This document shows, piece after piece, positions 7,611-16,154 of a stretch of 64,000 nt of DNA (the stretch's first letter is position 1; the number at the start of each line of letters is the position of its first letter). The notes under the pieces are model-generated. The model ran no database searches and was not told where the DNA came from. It saw nothing but the letters and a program-made list of their open reading frames with translations. The DNA is from UBA4802 sp964509195 (lineage in GTDB: Bacteria > Spirochaetota > UBA4802 > UB4802): contig CAZDWJ010000012.1 in NCBI GenBank assembly GCA_964509195.1, forward strand, positions 1 through 64,000, read 5' to 3'. Position numbers and translations under genes: made by a program.

Positions 7611-9869
7611 TCATTTATTTTTTGTAGTGGGTTTAATCGCATTCATCTGTTGTATTAATTCTTTAATCTTTTCTCTATGCTTGTTATTTATAGCTGCGTT
7701 CAAAGCTTTTTGTGCTAAGCTGTCATCACGAATTCCTTTGTCAATTTTTTTCTCTAATTCGTCAATTAATGTATAAAACGCAATGGAAAGTGCCAATAAT
7801 TTTTTTTCTGAAATACCCCATAGTGTGTCGCCAGGTTTTATCACAACAATTTCACCATCTAAAAGGATGAATCGGTTGCCAGGATAAATCCAGTGCGGGT
7901 TTTTTTCTTTAAGGCTTTGTATGTCAATACGGCTGTAGCCATTTTTTACCGCAACATCATTGGCATAGAAGAAAATGTCCCTGTCAGAAATGTGGATAGT
8001 ATATTTTTTTGTTAGGTATTCAATATAGCGTGCCTGACGCTCACGTTCGCGTTTTTCCTGATATGCCGTGAATACATAAAAGCTTCCATATAACAAAGCG
8101 GCAACAGCGGCTATTGATACAAGTGCAATGCTTAATTTTTTTATTAAAGCCAGATGTTTTTTTAATTTTTCCTTTGTTATGAGTTGAAGATTGCGTTTAT
8201 GAACTTTTAGCATCTCCTCTTTTCTTTTACTAATAGCTTTTTCAATTTCTCTTGCTTCTTTTGCAATTGTAGCATTTTTTGCATAGTAGAGGTCTAACAG
8301 TTGCTTCAGACGTTTACGGTCCCTGTCCATGCGATTGAATATCTCTGGCATCACGGTGGTCTTTGGGATTGAGGCATCCAGTGTTTCAATTGCTCTGAAA
8401 GGAAAGGAATGAGCAATCTGTACAGGTTCACATATCATATAGGCATGAGCATCAAAAAGCATAATGTAACACTTATACCCTTTTTTTGGCAAAGCGTGGT
8501 GATGGTAGTTGTAGATTAATTTTTCAACTCGTTTGCGGATGTCCCTCTTATCTGTAGTGTGGAGTATAACACGCAGTGCTTGTAGTATATTGTGTAGCTC
8601 ATGTGGCGATAGCTCCTGTGAAATTAACTTCTCTGCAGTATCAAAGTCTAAAGCGACAATAGCCTTTGCCAGCTCTTTGTTGCAATATAGTAACATGTCG
8701 GAAAGCAATTTGTTGCTATCCTGGTAGTAGCGGATATCGTACTGCTGGTCAGGATAACAGTAGAGAATATCCTTGATGGGGACCCCCTCACGGTTACTAT
8801 CGACCACAATAACTGGTGAGATATTGGTTAACAACATTGAGGCTTTTTTATAAATCTGATAGTCGATGATATACAGATGTGCATCTTTTTCTATGGCGCG
8901 AGTAATTTCTGATGGATCGTGAATATATACGATGGTGATATCTTTAGTAACAGGTTTTACATTTTTGATGGTGACAACACAATTTTGCGATGATGCAATA
9001 TTCTGAATTGTAATGCCTTCGGGATTATCGCATACATAATTTTTTGATAGTTTATGATGCAGCGTGCAGTGATTAAAAAGCTTCTGAAGCAATTTAATTT
9101 CATCATCACCGCTATGGAAGATGCGCAGCCTTCCACCTGTTGCATTTTTCCATTTTATAAGTGGAATGAGGGGCATGCTATTTGTGGTAGTGGTAATAAT
9201 ATCGCGTATATTTGCAGGATCAATTTCAAGTTCTGAAAATGTGCTGTAGTAGCGTGAAGGCACTCCTACAGAACTGAATGTATTGTTTTTGTAAAACAGG
9301 CATGCGCCATAAGCAACGGCAAAACCACATCCTGCATAACGTGTAGCGTTAGCTAGCTCTGAAAGCTTGTTGTGAACCAAAACATCGCCAGGGTAATTCT
9401 GGTGGACTTCTTTTAAGTCAAACATCGTTTTCTGATTGTGGAGTATTTTAAAGTTACTATCGGTATAAAACACCCCCAAAAATGTTTCCCTGTCAGAAAT
9501 GATCTGCTCTTTTGAAAGCTGAGGAATGTCCTCAATATCCACGATAGTCACATTATTCAGGTCAAGTCCAAACAGCTTTTGAAATTCAAGGTATCGTTTT
9601 ACGATGAGTCTGCTGCCGATATACCTGTTTGAGGATAGATAACGCGGGTCAATGTTATATTGCTCATAAGCAGGGTTGCCTGTAATGAGGTCGGTGATAA
9701 TAATATTTTCAATAAGAGGGATGACGCGTGGAGTGAGTGCAAGGCTGTTGCCGATGCGTATAAAAGGCTTTTCATCTTCTGTAGAATCGCCTGTGAAGAC
9801 AATAAAGCATTCCGGGGAAATAATAAATAGCCTGTCATCGTCGTTTTTAATTATATTCTGAATGTCCAT
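7611..9869 (-). CDS. Large unknown protein with one membrane helix and a C-terminal LysM-like motif
   Basis: A 752-residue protein. About the first 560 residues are soluble and of unknown fold, with alternating alpha/beta segments. A coiled coil (DRKRLKQLLDLYYAKNATIA and following, to about 590) leads to one membrane helix (SIALVSIAAVAALLYGSFYV, near 600). The short outer part contains a LysM-like sequence (PHWIYPGNRFILLDGEIVVI, then KPGDTLWGISEKKL). The topology would place the large N-terminal region in the cytoplasm and the peptidoglycan-binding end outside, linking cell wall and cytoplasm. The function is unknown. The downstream 7007 gene is probably in the same operon. Confidence 0.65.
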   Translation of the reverse strand: MDIQNIIKNDDDRLFIISPECFIVFTGDSTEDEKPFIRIGNSLALTPRVIPLIENIIITDLITGNPAYEQYNIDPRYLSSNRYIGSRLIVKRYLEFQKLFGLDLNNVTIVDIEDIPQLSKEQIISDRETFLGVFYTDSNFKILHNQKTMFDLKEVHQNYPGDVLVHNKLSELANATRYAGCGFAVAYGACLFYKNNTFSSVGVPSRYYSTFSELEIDPANIRDIITTTTNSMPLIPLIKWKNATGGRLRIFHSGDDEIKLLQKLFNHCTLHHKLSKNYVCDNPEGITIQNIASSQNCVVTIKNVKPVTKDITIVYIHDPSEITRAIEKDAHLYIIDYQIYKKASMLLTNISPVIVVDSNREGVPIKDILYCYPDQQYDIRYYQDSNKLLSDMLLYCNKELAKAIVALDFDTAEKLISQELSPHELHNILQALRVILHTTDKRDIRKRVEKLIYNYHHHALPKKGYKCYIMLFDAHAYMICEPVQIAHSFPFRAIETLDASIPKTTVMPEIFNRMDRDRKRLKQLLDLYYAKNATIAKEAREIEKAISKRKEEMLKVHKRNLQLITKEKLKKHLALIKKLSIALVSIAAVAALLYGSFYVFTAYQEKRERERQARYIEYLTKKYTIHISDRDIFFYANDVAVKNGYSRIDIQSLKEKNPHWIYPGNRFILLDGEIVVIKPGDTLWGISEKKLLALSIAFYTLIDELEKKIDKGIRDDSLAQKALNAAINNKHREKIKELIQQMNAIKPTTKNK

Positions 9870-10069
9870 ATTCCCTCTTAGATGAAATTAAATCACTATC
9901 ATTCCTGACTTAATATATAATATATCTGTCTATTATAATCCCTGAAATAATCTTAAAATATATTCAGAGTATTGCTCATCAAGATTATTGCGATAAGTAA
10001 TTTGATGTATATTTTTAATTTCATTCATATACTACAAAAACTTGTCTAATCATGCAAACACCTTTTATT

Positions 10070-10630
10070 TTAATAACTGTAAATTACTGCCAGTATCTTT
10101 GCCGGCTCGTCCGTTGCAGTGTCAACTCTGTGGGGAACTGTTGAATCATAATAAATACAATCACCTGGATATAAGGTATCAGAGTAATCGGCTAATTGTA
10201 TTTTAACTTCACCTTCAAGTACATAGATGAATTCCTCACCCTCATGACTGTACGGCTGGCCTCCTGTTACCGGTTCAAGCGTTACAATGAAAGGTTCCAT
10301 ATGACGATTTACTTTTTCTGGTGCTAATGATTCATAGGTATATCCGTACCGCACGCCTTCTTTTGATGCAACACGGGATGTTAGTTGGCGTTCACTGCTG
10401 CGAACAATAGTAAATGGTGCTTCAGTTGTTTGCCCAAAGAATCTGCCCATTTCAAGGTTAAGTGCACGAGAAAGTTTTATTAGAGCTCCAAGCGGTGGTG
10501 ATATGAGGTGATTTTCAATCTGAGAAATGAATGCTGATGAAAATCCGGTTTTATCTGCAAGCTCATTTAATGACATGCCTTTAGCTTCACGAAATTCTTT
10601 TATCTTTTCGCCAACTTTGATTTCGCTCAT
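10070..10630 (-). CDS. HTH (XRE)-cupin transcriptional regulator
   Basis: A 186-residue regulator with an N-terminal Cro/XRE helix-turn-helix (KIKEFREAKGMSLNELADKT, then GFSSAFISQIEN) and a C-terminal cupin barrel (GGQPYSHEGEEFIYVLEGEV, then YPGDCIYYDSTVPHRV). This architecture is shared by PuuR-type and similar regulators, where a small ligand bound by the cupin controls DNA binding. The target genes are not obvious, since both neighbours are unrelated. It is 200 bases from the 9869 start on the same strand and is probably transcribed alone. Confidence 0.85.
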   Translation of the reverse strand: MSEIKVGEKIKEFREAKGMSLNELADKTGFSSAFISQIENHLISPPLGALIKLSRALNLEMGRFFGQTTEAPFTIVRSSERQLTSRVASKEGVRYGYTYESLAPEKVNRHMEPFIVTLEPVTGGQPYSHEGEEFIYVLEGEVKIQLADYSDTLYPGDCIYYDSTVPHRVDTATDEPAKILAVIYSY

Positions 10631-10731
10631 TGATCTACTCCTTAGAAAATTAATAAAGAATTTGCAATATGGTATTGTAATACTAGTTGCAAGATTTTAT
10701 AAAAAAAGTCAAACAGAAATAATTCTATGCT

Positions 10732-11184
10732 GTGTATATGGTAAATATGATAGCAGTAGTACGTTATAGTGACGGGCTTGGAAAGGAGCTACAGATAAAG
10801 ACGCAGGCACAGGTGCGGGGGCAGTATGGTTTTATGCAAAACATTGCCTACACCTACGATAAGGTGGGCAACATCCTCACGCGAAGCGAAAATGGGGTGA
10901 TGATGAGCGGGGGGAAGGTACGACGCATTGACCACCGCTATGAGTACGATACGCTCTACCGGCTGACGGGGGCGGAGGGAACAATAAAAGAAGGCGATAC
11001 CATCAGCTTGAGTTGTAATGAAAGTAAAAAAGTTTTTAATAAGTTTAATGTTTATATAACAAAAAGTGATTTAAAGAAGGTAAAGATATTTTCTATAGTT
11101 GATATAAAACAGGATAACATTTCATACGATTATTGTGGTGATTTATGTTTTGAAAATATAATTGTAATTCATATAGAAAAATAG
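10732..11184 (+). CDS. RHS/YD-repeat fragment with an unrelated C-terminal tail
   Basis: 150 codons. Residues 3-83 read as the end of an RHS core: RYSDGLGKELQIKTQAQV, AYTYDKVGNILTRSENG and RYEYDTLYRLTGAEG are YD-type repeats. The DNA here is visibly richer in G and C than its surroundings. After about residue 84 the sequence switches to an AT-rich, Lys-rich tail without YD repeats, as at the core/tip boundary of polymorphic toxins. There is no full RHS gene, signal sequence or partner, so this is either an orphan tip-exchange module or the debris of a deleted RHS gene. Its start codon is uncertain. Confidence 0.55.
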   Translation: MYMVNMIAVVRYSDGLGKELQIKTQAQVRGQYGFMQNIAYTYDKVGNILTRSENGVMMSGGKVRRIDHRYEYDTLYRLTGAEGTIKEGDTISLSCNESKKVFNKFNVYITKSDLKKVKIFSIVDIKQDNISYDYCGDLCFENIIVIHIEK

Positions 11185-11211
11185 ATACCCTGCAATAAAA
11201 AGTTAAAGAAA

Positions 11212-11233
11212 GCTCTGGCAGGGAAGCCAGAGC
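11212..11233 (+). terminator. Hairpin after the RHS fragment
   Basis: A perfect 8-bp stem, GCTCTGGC / GCCAGAGC, with an AGGGAA loop, followed by GTTTTG. The short T-run makes it a weak terminator for the plus strand. It lies between converging transcripts. Confidence 0.5.
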
Positions 11234-11319
11234 GTTTTGAATGCGCTTAATACGATAATGTGCATAAGGCAACAAATTTTTTAATAGTAACTATCGCCCA
11301 AAAATTAAAACCTAAATTA

Positions 11320-12051
11320 TTAAAAAAGTGTGTTCAAAAAATATTTATACGCATCTAATCCCTGCTCTAGTTTCTTTACTAAAGCAGTTCCCATGATGAA
11401 CCCATCAGCATACTGTAATGCATGCTGAATGTCCTCTTTACTTTGAATACCAAACCCCAGTACTACAGGTACTTTTGAATACTTTTTAGATAATGTAATG
11501 ATGTGTTTGATATCATCGCTGATGGTAAGTGAGCTGCCTGTTGTTCCTCTGAGGGAAACTGTGTATATAAATCCTTTTGCACAGGAACAGATAGCTTCTA
11601 TTTGTGCATCTGTTGACTCAGGAGTAACAAAGTGAATGTACTCAAGACCATATAATTTAGCACACTCAACAAATCTTTGTGATTCAACAAAGGGAACATC
11701 AGCAAGTATAATACCATCTACACCGCTGGAAGCAAATTGTTGCATAGTTACATCAATACCATTGTGAAATATTTTATTGGCATACGTCATAATATAGATT
11801 TTTTTTAGGCTATTATTATTTACTAGATATTCTTTAAGTTTAATGCAACTTTGCAGTACAGAGTAAGTGGTTGCGCCACCTTCAATAGCTTTATGCGATG
11901 CATGAGCAAGCACGGGACCATCTGCAACTGGGTCGCTGAAGGGAATCCCAACTTCAATAAAATCAAAATATTCCAAGCCTACTGTTGCTGCCAGTAAAAA
12001 AGTTTTTTCGTCAGGATAGTTTCCAACTAAATAAAATCCATTGTATTTCAT
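11320..12051 (-). CDS. trpA: Tryptophan synthase alpha chain
   Basis: Cleaves indole-3-glycerol phosphate and passes indole to TrpB. The 243-residue barrel shows EVGIPFSDPVADGPV, which carries the catalytic Glu and Asp of the family, then GGATT, DGIILADVP, FVTPESTDAQI, GFIYTVSLRGTTG and VVLGFGIQSKEDI (phosphate site). It is slightly shorter than E. coli TrpA (268 residues), with a compact N-terminus. The start overlaps the trpB stop by four bases (ATGA). It is the last gene of the trp operon. The sequence between its end and the RHS fragment contains one copy of the dispersed 9-mer. Confidence 0.95.
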   Translation of the reverse strand: MKYNGFYLVGNYPDEKTFLLAATVGLEYFDFIEVGIPFSDPVADGPVLAHASHKAIEGGATTYSVLQSCIKLKEYLVNNNSLKKIYIMTYANKIFHNGIDVTMQQFASSGVDGIILADVPFVESQRFVECAKLYGLEYIHFVTPESTDAQIEAICSCAKGFIYTVSLRGTTGSSLTISDDIKHIITLSKKYSKVPVVLGFGIQSKEDIQHALQYADGFIMGTALVKKLEQGLDAYKYFLNTLF

Positions 12052-13223
12052 ATATCAGCTTCCTTTAGTATAGTATCCAAATCTTTATCGCCTCTACCCG
12101 ATAGATTTATAATGACTGAAGTGCCTACAAAGCGATCCAGGTTTTCAAGCACATACCCAAGTGCATGACTGCTCTCCAGTGCAGGGATAATGCCTTCGGT
12201 TCGTGTCAATATTATGCATGCATCCAGTGCCTGCCTGTCAGAACAGGTTGCGTATTCAACCTTGTTGCTATCTTTCCACAAACTGTGTTCAGGCCCAACA
12301 GCCGGGTAATCTAGCCCTGCCGAAATGGAGTGCACCTCCATAACCTGTCCATCAACATCCTGTAACAGATAGCACAGTGCACCATGCAGTATGCCGGGCC
12401 TGCCCAGTGTAAGCGATGCACAGTGTCCTCCGGGGTAAAGGCCTTTGCCGCCAGCCTCAACTCCAATCAAACGAGCCTCTGTATCAACAAATGCGTGAAA
12501 AAATCCTGCAGCATTACTTCCACCGCCAACGCAGGCAACACAGTACTGCGGCAGTCTGCCACTTATAGCTTTGAATTGCTGCATCGCTTCATTGCCAATG
12601 ACTTTCTGAAAGTTGCGTACAATCATTGGGAATGGATGTGGCCCAGTTACTGAGCCTAACAGGTAATGGGTATCTTTCACATTGCGCACCCAGTCACGGA
12701 GAGCTTCATTAATGGCATCTTTTAATGTCTGGCTTCCTGAGGTTACCGGTACAACCTGTGCACCCAAAAGCTTCATCCGTTTCACATTAGGCATCTGTCG
12801 TTCAATATCCACTGCGCCCATGTAGATTGTGCATTCCAGACCCAGAAGCGCAGCAACTGTTGCGGTGGCAACACCGTGCTGACCTGCACCAGTTTCTGCA
12901 ATGATTCGCTTTTTGCCCATAAAGCGGGTAAGCAGGGCCTGTCCTAATGTGTTGTTTAATTTATGTGCACCGGTGTGCAGTAAATCTTCACGTTTTAGAT
13001 ACAAATTCACTCCTGTTTTTTCTGAAAGCCGAGCAGCGTAGTATAGCGATGTTGGCCTGCCTGCGTAGTGGTGCAAAAGGTCACCCAGTTCTTTCTGCAT
13101 TGATTCGCTTTGTACAAAGTGTGTGTAGGCTTCTTCAAGTTCATGTAACGCATTTATCAAAGTCTCGGGCACAAATCTGCCGCCATAGTTGCCAAAGTAG
13201 CCGTTTTTATCGGGATATGTCAT
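12048..13223 (-). CDS. trpB: Tryptophan synthase beta chain
   Basis: Condenses indole with serine to tryptophan using pyridoxal phosphate. The 391 residues are the usual length. Visible are GGRFVPETLINAL at the N-terminus, the PLP lysine in GAHKLNNTLGQAL, the E-T-G-A-G-Q-H-G substrate loop (AETGAGQHGVATATVAAL), the phosphate loop CVGGGSNAAGFFHAF, and the C-terminal NLSGRGDKD. This is the ordinary TrpB1 type, matching the presence of trpA next to it. It overlaps trpF by 17 bases and trpA by four, so translation is coupled. Confidence 0.96.
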   Translation of the reverse strand: MTYPDKNGYFGNYGGRFVPETLINALHELEEAYTHFVQSESMQKELGDLLHHYAGRPTSLYYAARLSEKTGVNLYLKREDLLHTGAHKLNNTLGQALLTRFMGKKRIIAETGAGQHGVATATVAALLGLECTIYMGAVDIERQMPNVKRMKLLGAQVVPVTSGSQTLKDAINEALRDWVRNVKDTHYLLGSVTGPHPFPMIVRNFQKVIGNEAMQQFKAISGRLPQYCVACVGGGSNAAGFFHAFVDTEARLIGVEAGGKGLYPGGHCASLTLGRPGILHGALCYLLQDVDGQVMEVHSISAGLDYPAVGPEHSLWKDSNKVEYATCSDRQALDACIILTRTEGIIPALESSHALGYVLENLDRFVGTSVIINLSGRGDKDLDTILKEADI

Positions 13224-13836
13224 AACCGCACTCCTTGATTGCTCGTATTAACTCCTTCATTTTAGTAACACTTTTAATTCCCGGTAAATCTTCAATGCCG
13301 CTTGCAATATCAATGCCAAATGGTTTTATAGTTGCACACAGCTGTGCAACATTGCTACTTCGTATGCCACCAGAAATAATGGTTCTGCCTATGTGTGGAA
13401 ACGATGCAACAATCGTCCAGTCAAATTGTCTGCCGGTGCCACCATACCGGGAGCTATCGAACGTATCAAAAAGATAAAAATCTTTTGTATTAATGACGGG
13501 AACATTATGTATGGAAAAATTTTGACTTACTCTCATTCCAAAAAACATGGTAAAGTGCGGCGATAGCTCCACGTATGCATCCTCCGAATATACCTGCAGT
13601 GCGTCCAGCCCTAATGTGTATGCAATTGAAGCTATGGAGTTGGGAGTATTGTCCACAAAAACTCCAACACTCATTACACCGTAATGCTTGCAGACAGCAA
13701 TACACTCTCTGGCTGTGTACAAATTGCAGAAGCGTGGTGAGCCTGCGTAAAAAATAAATCCGCAGGCACTCACGCGCAAACGGCACGCAGCTTTAACATC
13801 TTGTGATCTTGTAAATCCGCAAAATTTAACAAACAT
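13207..13836 (-). CDS. trpF: Phosphoribosylanthranilate isomerase
   Basis: Amadori isomerase, the third step from anthranilate to tryptophan. The 209 residues begin VKFCGFTRSQD, the family opening with the catalytic Cys, and contain GVFVDNTPNSI, the catalytic-Asp region of the family in FDTFDSSRYGGTGRQFDW, and IISGGIRSSNV and GIDIASGIEDLPGIK for phosphate binding. It is a stand-alone enzyme, not fused to TrpC as in enteric bacteria. The start overlaps the trpC end by 11 bases. Confidence 0.95.
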   Translation of the reverse strand: MFVKFCGFTRSQDVKAACRLRVSACGFIFYAGSPRFCNLYTARECIAVCKHYGVMSVGVFVDNTPNSIASIAYTLGLDALQVYSEDAYVELSPHFTMFFGMRVSQNFSIHNVPVINTKDFYLFDTFDSSRYGGTGRQFDWTIVASFPHIGRTIISGGIRSSNVAQLCATIKPFGIDIASGIEDLPGIKSVTKMKELIRAIKECGYDISR

Positions 13837-14581
13837 TGCATAACTCCTTTAAAAGCTTTCCAGGATTGTCTGATTTCATTAATGCAGTGCCAACCAGAAA
13901 TGTGGTAGTACCAGTGTGTTCTTTTATGTGGGTAAGCATAGTAGGGCTATCAATTCCACTGGCACAAATTTTGTTAATACCTATAGGGATGTTTTGTAAC
14001 GTTTCAATAGCAGTATCATACTCAAGAGTCAGTGTATTGAGATTGCGAACGTTAACCATTATATATTCTGGTTGCAATGGCAACACGCGTTCAAGTTCAG
14101 CCACAGTGTGTACTTCAACTAGTGGCAATAATCCTTTTGTACAGGTATATTCATACAGATACGCCAGTTCGTTCGTTGTCAGCATTCCTGCAATAAGCAA
14201 TATAATATCTGCGCCAGTGTTGTATGCAAGGTCAATCTGTTTTTCAAAGCAAATAAAATCCTTGCACAGTACCGGCAATGTTACTGCCTGTGTAACAGAG
14301 TATACATCATCAAAGCTTCCAACAAAATAGCAAGTGTCGGTAAGCACACTGACTGCTTTTGCACCAGCGTTTTGGTACAGCAGTGCCTGTTTGGCAGGGT
14401 CAACGTGTTTAAGCATACCAGTGGAAGGTGAAGCCTTTTTAATTTCGGCAATTATGTTCACAGAGCTATCGCACTTTATCATATACACGGGGCGCTTTCT
14501 TTCATTATATACCTGCAATTTTTGTGCAATTACATCGTGTTCATTTAATTTTTGTTGTTTTACTGTTGCAAGAGAAAACAT
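13826..14581 (-). CDS. trpC: Indole-3-glycerol phosphate synthase
   Basis: Ring closure of carboxyphenylamino-deoxyribulose phosphate. The 251-residue barrel carries IIAEIKKASPSTGML with the catalytic Lys, VLTDTCYFVGSFDD, VLCKDFICFEKQI with the second catalytic Lys, ADIILLIAGML, LVEVHTVAELERVL and ICASGIDSPTML. Spacing to trpD is six bases. The length and motifs are those of single-domain TrpC. Confidence 0.95.
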   Translation of the reverse strand: MFSLATVKQQKLNEHDVIAQKLQVYNERKRPVYMIKCDSSVNIIAEIKKASPSTGMLKHVDPAKQALLYQNAGAKAVSVLTDTCYFVGSFDDVYSVTQAVTLPVLCKDFICFEKQIDLAYNTGADIILLIAGMLTTNELAYLYEYTCTKGLLPLVEVHTVAELERVLPLQPEYIMVNVRNLNTLTLEYDTAIETLQNIPIGINKICASGIDSPTMLTHIKEHTGTTTFLVGTALMKSDNPGKLLKELCNVC

Positions 14582-14587
14582 TGGATA

Positions 14588-15592
14588 CTAGACCTCCTTG
14601 AGCCGTAATACGCTGTGTGCCACAATGCCGCTGTGAATTACCTCTAGCGCTATGGTATAATTCTTTTCAATTGAAGAAGAGTAATCCAGTACGTACAACG
14701 CTAGCGCAGTGTTAAGCGATAAAAGCTTGGAGAGAGGAGTTGGTGATGTGCAATGTATGGTTTCAATAAAGAGCGTAGCGTTTTCCTGTGGTGATAGATT
14801 TTTTGGTATAGCCTCTGCCTCATCTGCACTGATAAATTGGTACGGATTAATTGTGAAACTGCGTGTGGAGTTGTTGCAAATGTCTATTACTGTTGTTGGA
14901 TACACCGGCGATACCTCATCCATCCCATTTGCCGAAGAGTACAACACCAGACGCTGATATCCTAGTGGCAGTGCCGCCTCAGCATATACTTCAAGAAATG
15001 AAGGGTGAAAAACACCAATCATCTGACGTTTGGGTTGGAGTGGATTTGTAAGAGGGCCTAAGTAGTTAAATATTGTTCTAACACCTAACTGTTTGCGTAC
15101 AGGTGCTGCATATTTCATAGCAGGGTGATAGTTGGGTGCAAATAAAAAGATAAATTTATTTTTGTTAAAATACCTGATAGCTTCCTCACCGGAAAGGTTA
15201 ATCGGTATATTCAAAGCCTCGTAAAAATCAGCTGAACCACTTTTGCTTGTAACTGATCGGTTACCGTGTTTTGCAATTGGATATCCCATAGCGTTGAGAA
15301 TAATTGCTACAGCGCTTGAAATGTTAAATGAATGTGAGTGATCACCACCAGTGCCACACGTGTCAAAGACATTTTCCGCAATGGGTAGGCTTACAGCAAA
15401 TTTTCGCATTGATTTGATGGCACCGCAAATCTCCTGGGGCTTTTCTCTGCGCACCTTCATTGCAGCTAGCACTGCTGCAAGCTCAATTTCTGATATTTTA
15501 CCGTCAAAAATTGCGTCAAACAAATGTTCTGACTGTTCAACAGATAATGTATTGCCTTCAATTGTGTGCGTTATAAGATTTTCTATATTCAT
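14588..15592 (-). CDS. trpD: Anthranilate phosphoribosyltransferase
   Basis: Transfers phosphoribose from PRPP to anthranilate. The 334 residues show the signature DTCGTGGDHSHSFNISSAVA (PRPP and metal binding), KHGNRSVTSKSGSADFYEAL, FLFAPNYHPAMKYAAPVRKQ and RTIFNYLGPLTNPLQPKRQM. It is not fused to TrpG. The chosen ATG lies 35 bases inside the end of trpG and is preceded by GAGGA, so the overlap appears real. Confidence 0.95.
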   Translation of the reverse strand: MNIENLITHTIEGNTLSVEQSEHLFDAIFDGKISEIELAAVLAAMKVRREKPQEICGAIKSMRKFAVSLPIAENVFDTCGTGGDHSHSFNISSAVAIILNAMGYPIAKHGNRSVTSKSGSADFYEALNIPINLSGEEAIRYFNKNKFIFLFAPNYHPAMKYAAPVRKQLGVRTIFNYLGPLTNPLQPKRQMIGVFHPSFLEVYAEAALPLGYQRLVLYSSANGMDEVSPVYPTTVIDICNNSTRSFTINPYQFISADEAEAIPKNLSPQENATLFIETIHCTSPTPLSKLLSLNTALALYVLDYSSSIEKNYTIALEVIHSGIVAHSVLRLKEV

Positions 15593-16154
15593 AGCATCCT
15601 CCTATAAAATTTTTTAAAATCTGCAAACCGTACTCTGAGGCGTACGATTCGGGGTGAAACTGTACACCCCACACAAATTTATTTTTGTGCGACAGCGCCA
15701 TAATTTCGCCGTCGCTAGATTGCGCTTCAATGGTAAGACAATCAGGAAAAGTATCACGGCTCACAGCAAGTGAATGGTAGCGGACAGCGGTAAATTTACG
15801 TGGTATGTGTTCAAAAAGTTTACCACCATAGTGCTCAATAACATCAGTCTTCCCGTGCATGATTCTTTTTGCATGAACTATCGTACCGCCATATACATAC
15901 CCTATTGCCTGCATTCCCAAGCACACCCCTAAGATAGGTATGTCATCAATCCGTTGAATGACCGTTACCGTAATGCCGGAATGCTCTGGCGATGATGGTC
16001 CAGGGGAAAGTATAACGCCGTGGTAATGCTGGAAATTAATTGACTCAAAGGGCGCATCGTTTTTAAATACCTGTACCTCCTGCCCTAATATGCGCATATA
16101 TTCCACAAGGTTGTAGGTGAAAGAATCATAGTTATCAATTATGCAGAACATCAC
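15558..16154 (-). CDS. trpG: Anthranilate synthase, glutamine amidotransferase subunit
   Basis: Releases ammonia from glutamine for TrpE. The 198-residue class I amidotransferase has the opening CIIDNYDSFTYNLVEYM, an oxyanion loop ILSPGPSSPEHSG, the nucleophile in ILGVCLGMQAIGY (Cys), and the His/Glu pair in WGVQFHPES. A separate PabA is not seen in the window, so it might also serve folate synthesis. It overlaps trpE by four bases and trpD by 35. Confidence 0.95.
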   Translation of the reverse strand: MMFCIIDNYDSFTYNLVEYMRILGQEVQVFKNDAPFESINFQHYHGVILSPGPSSPEHSGITVTVIQRIDDIPILGVCLGMQAIGYVYGGTIVHAKRIMHGKTDVIEHYGGKLFEHIPRKFTAVRYHSLAVSRDTFPDCLTIEAQSSDGEIMALSHKNKFVWGVQFHPESYASEYGLQILKNFIGGCYEYRKSYNAHN

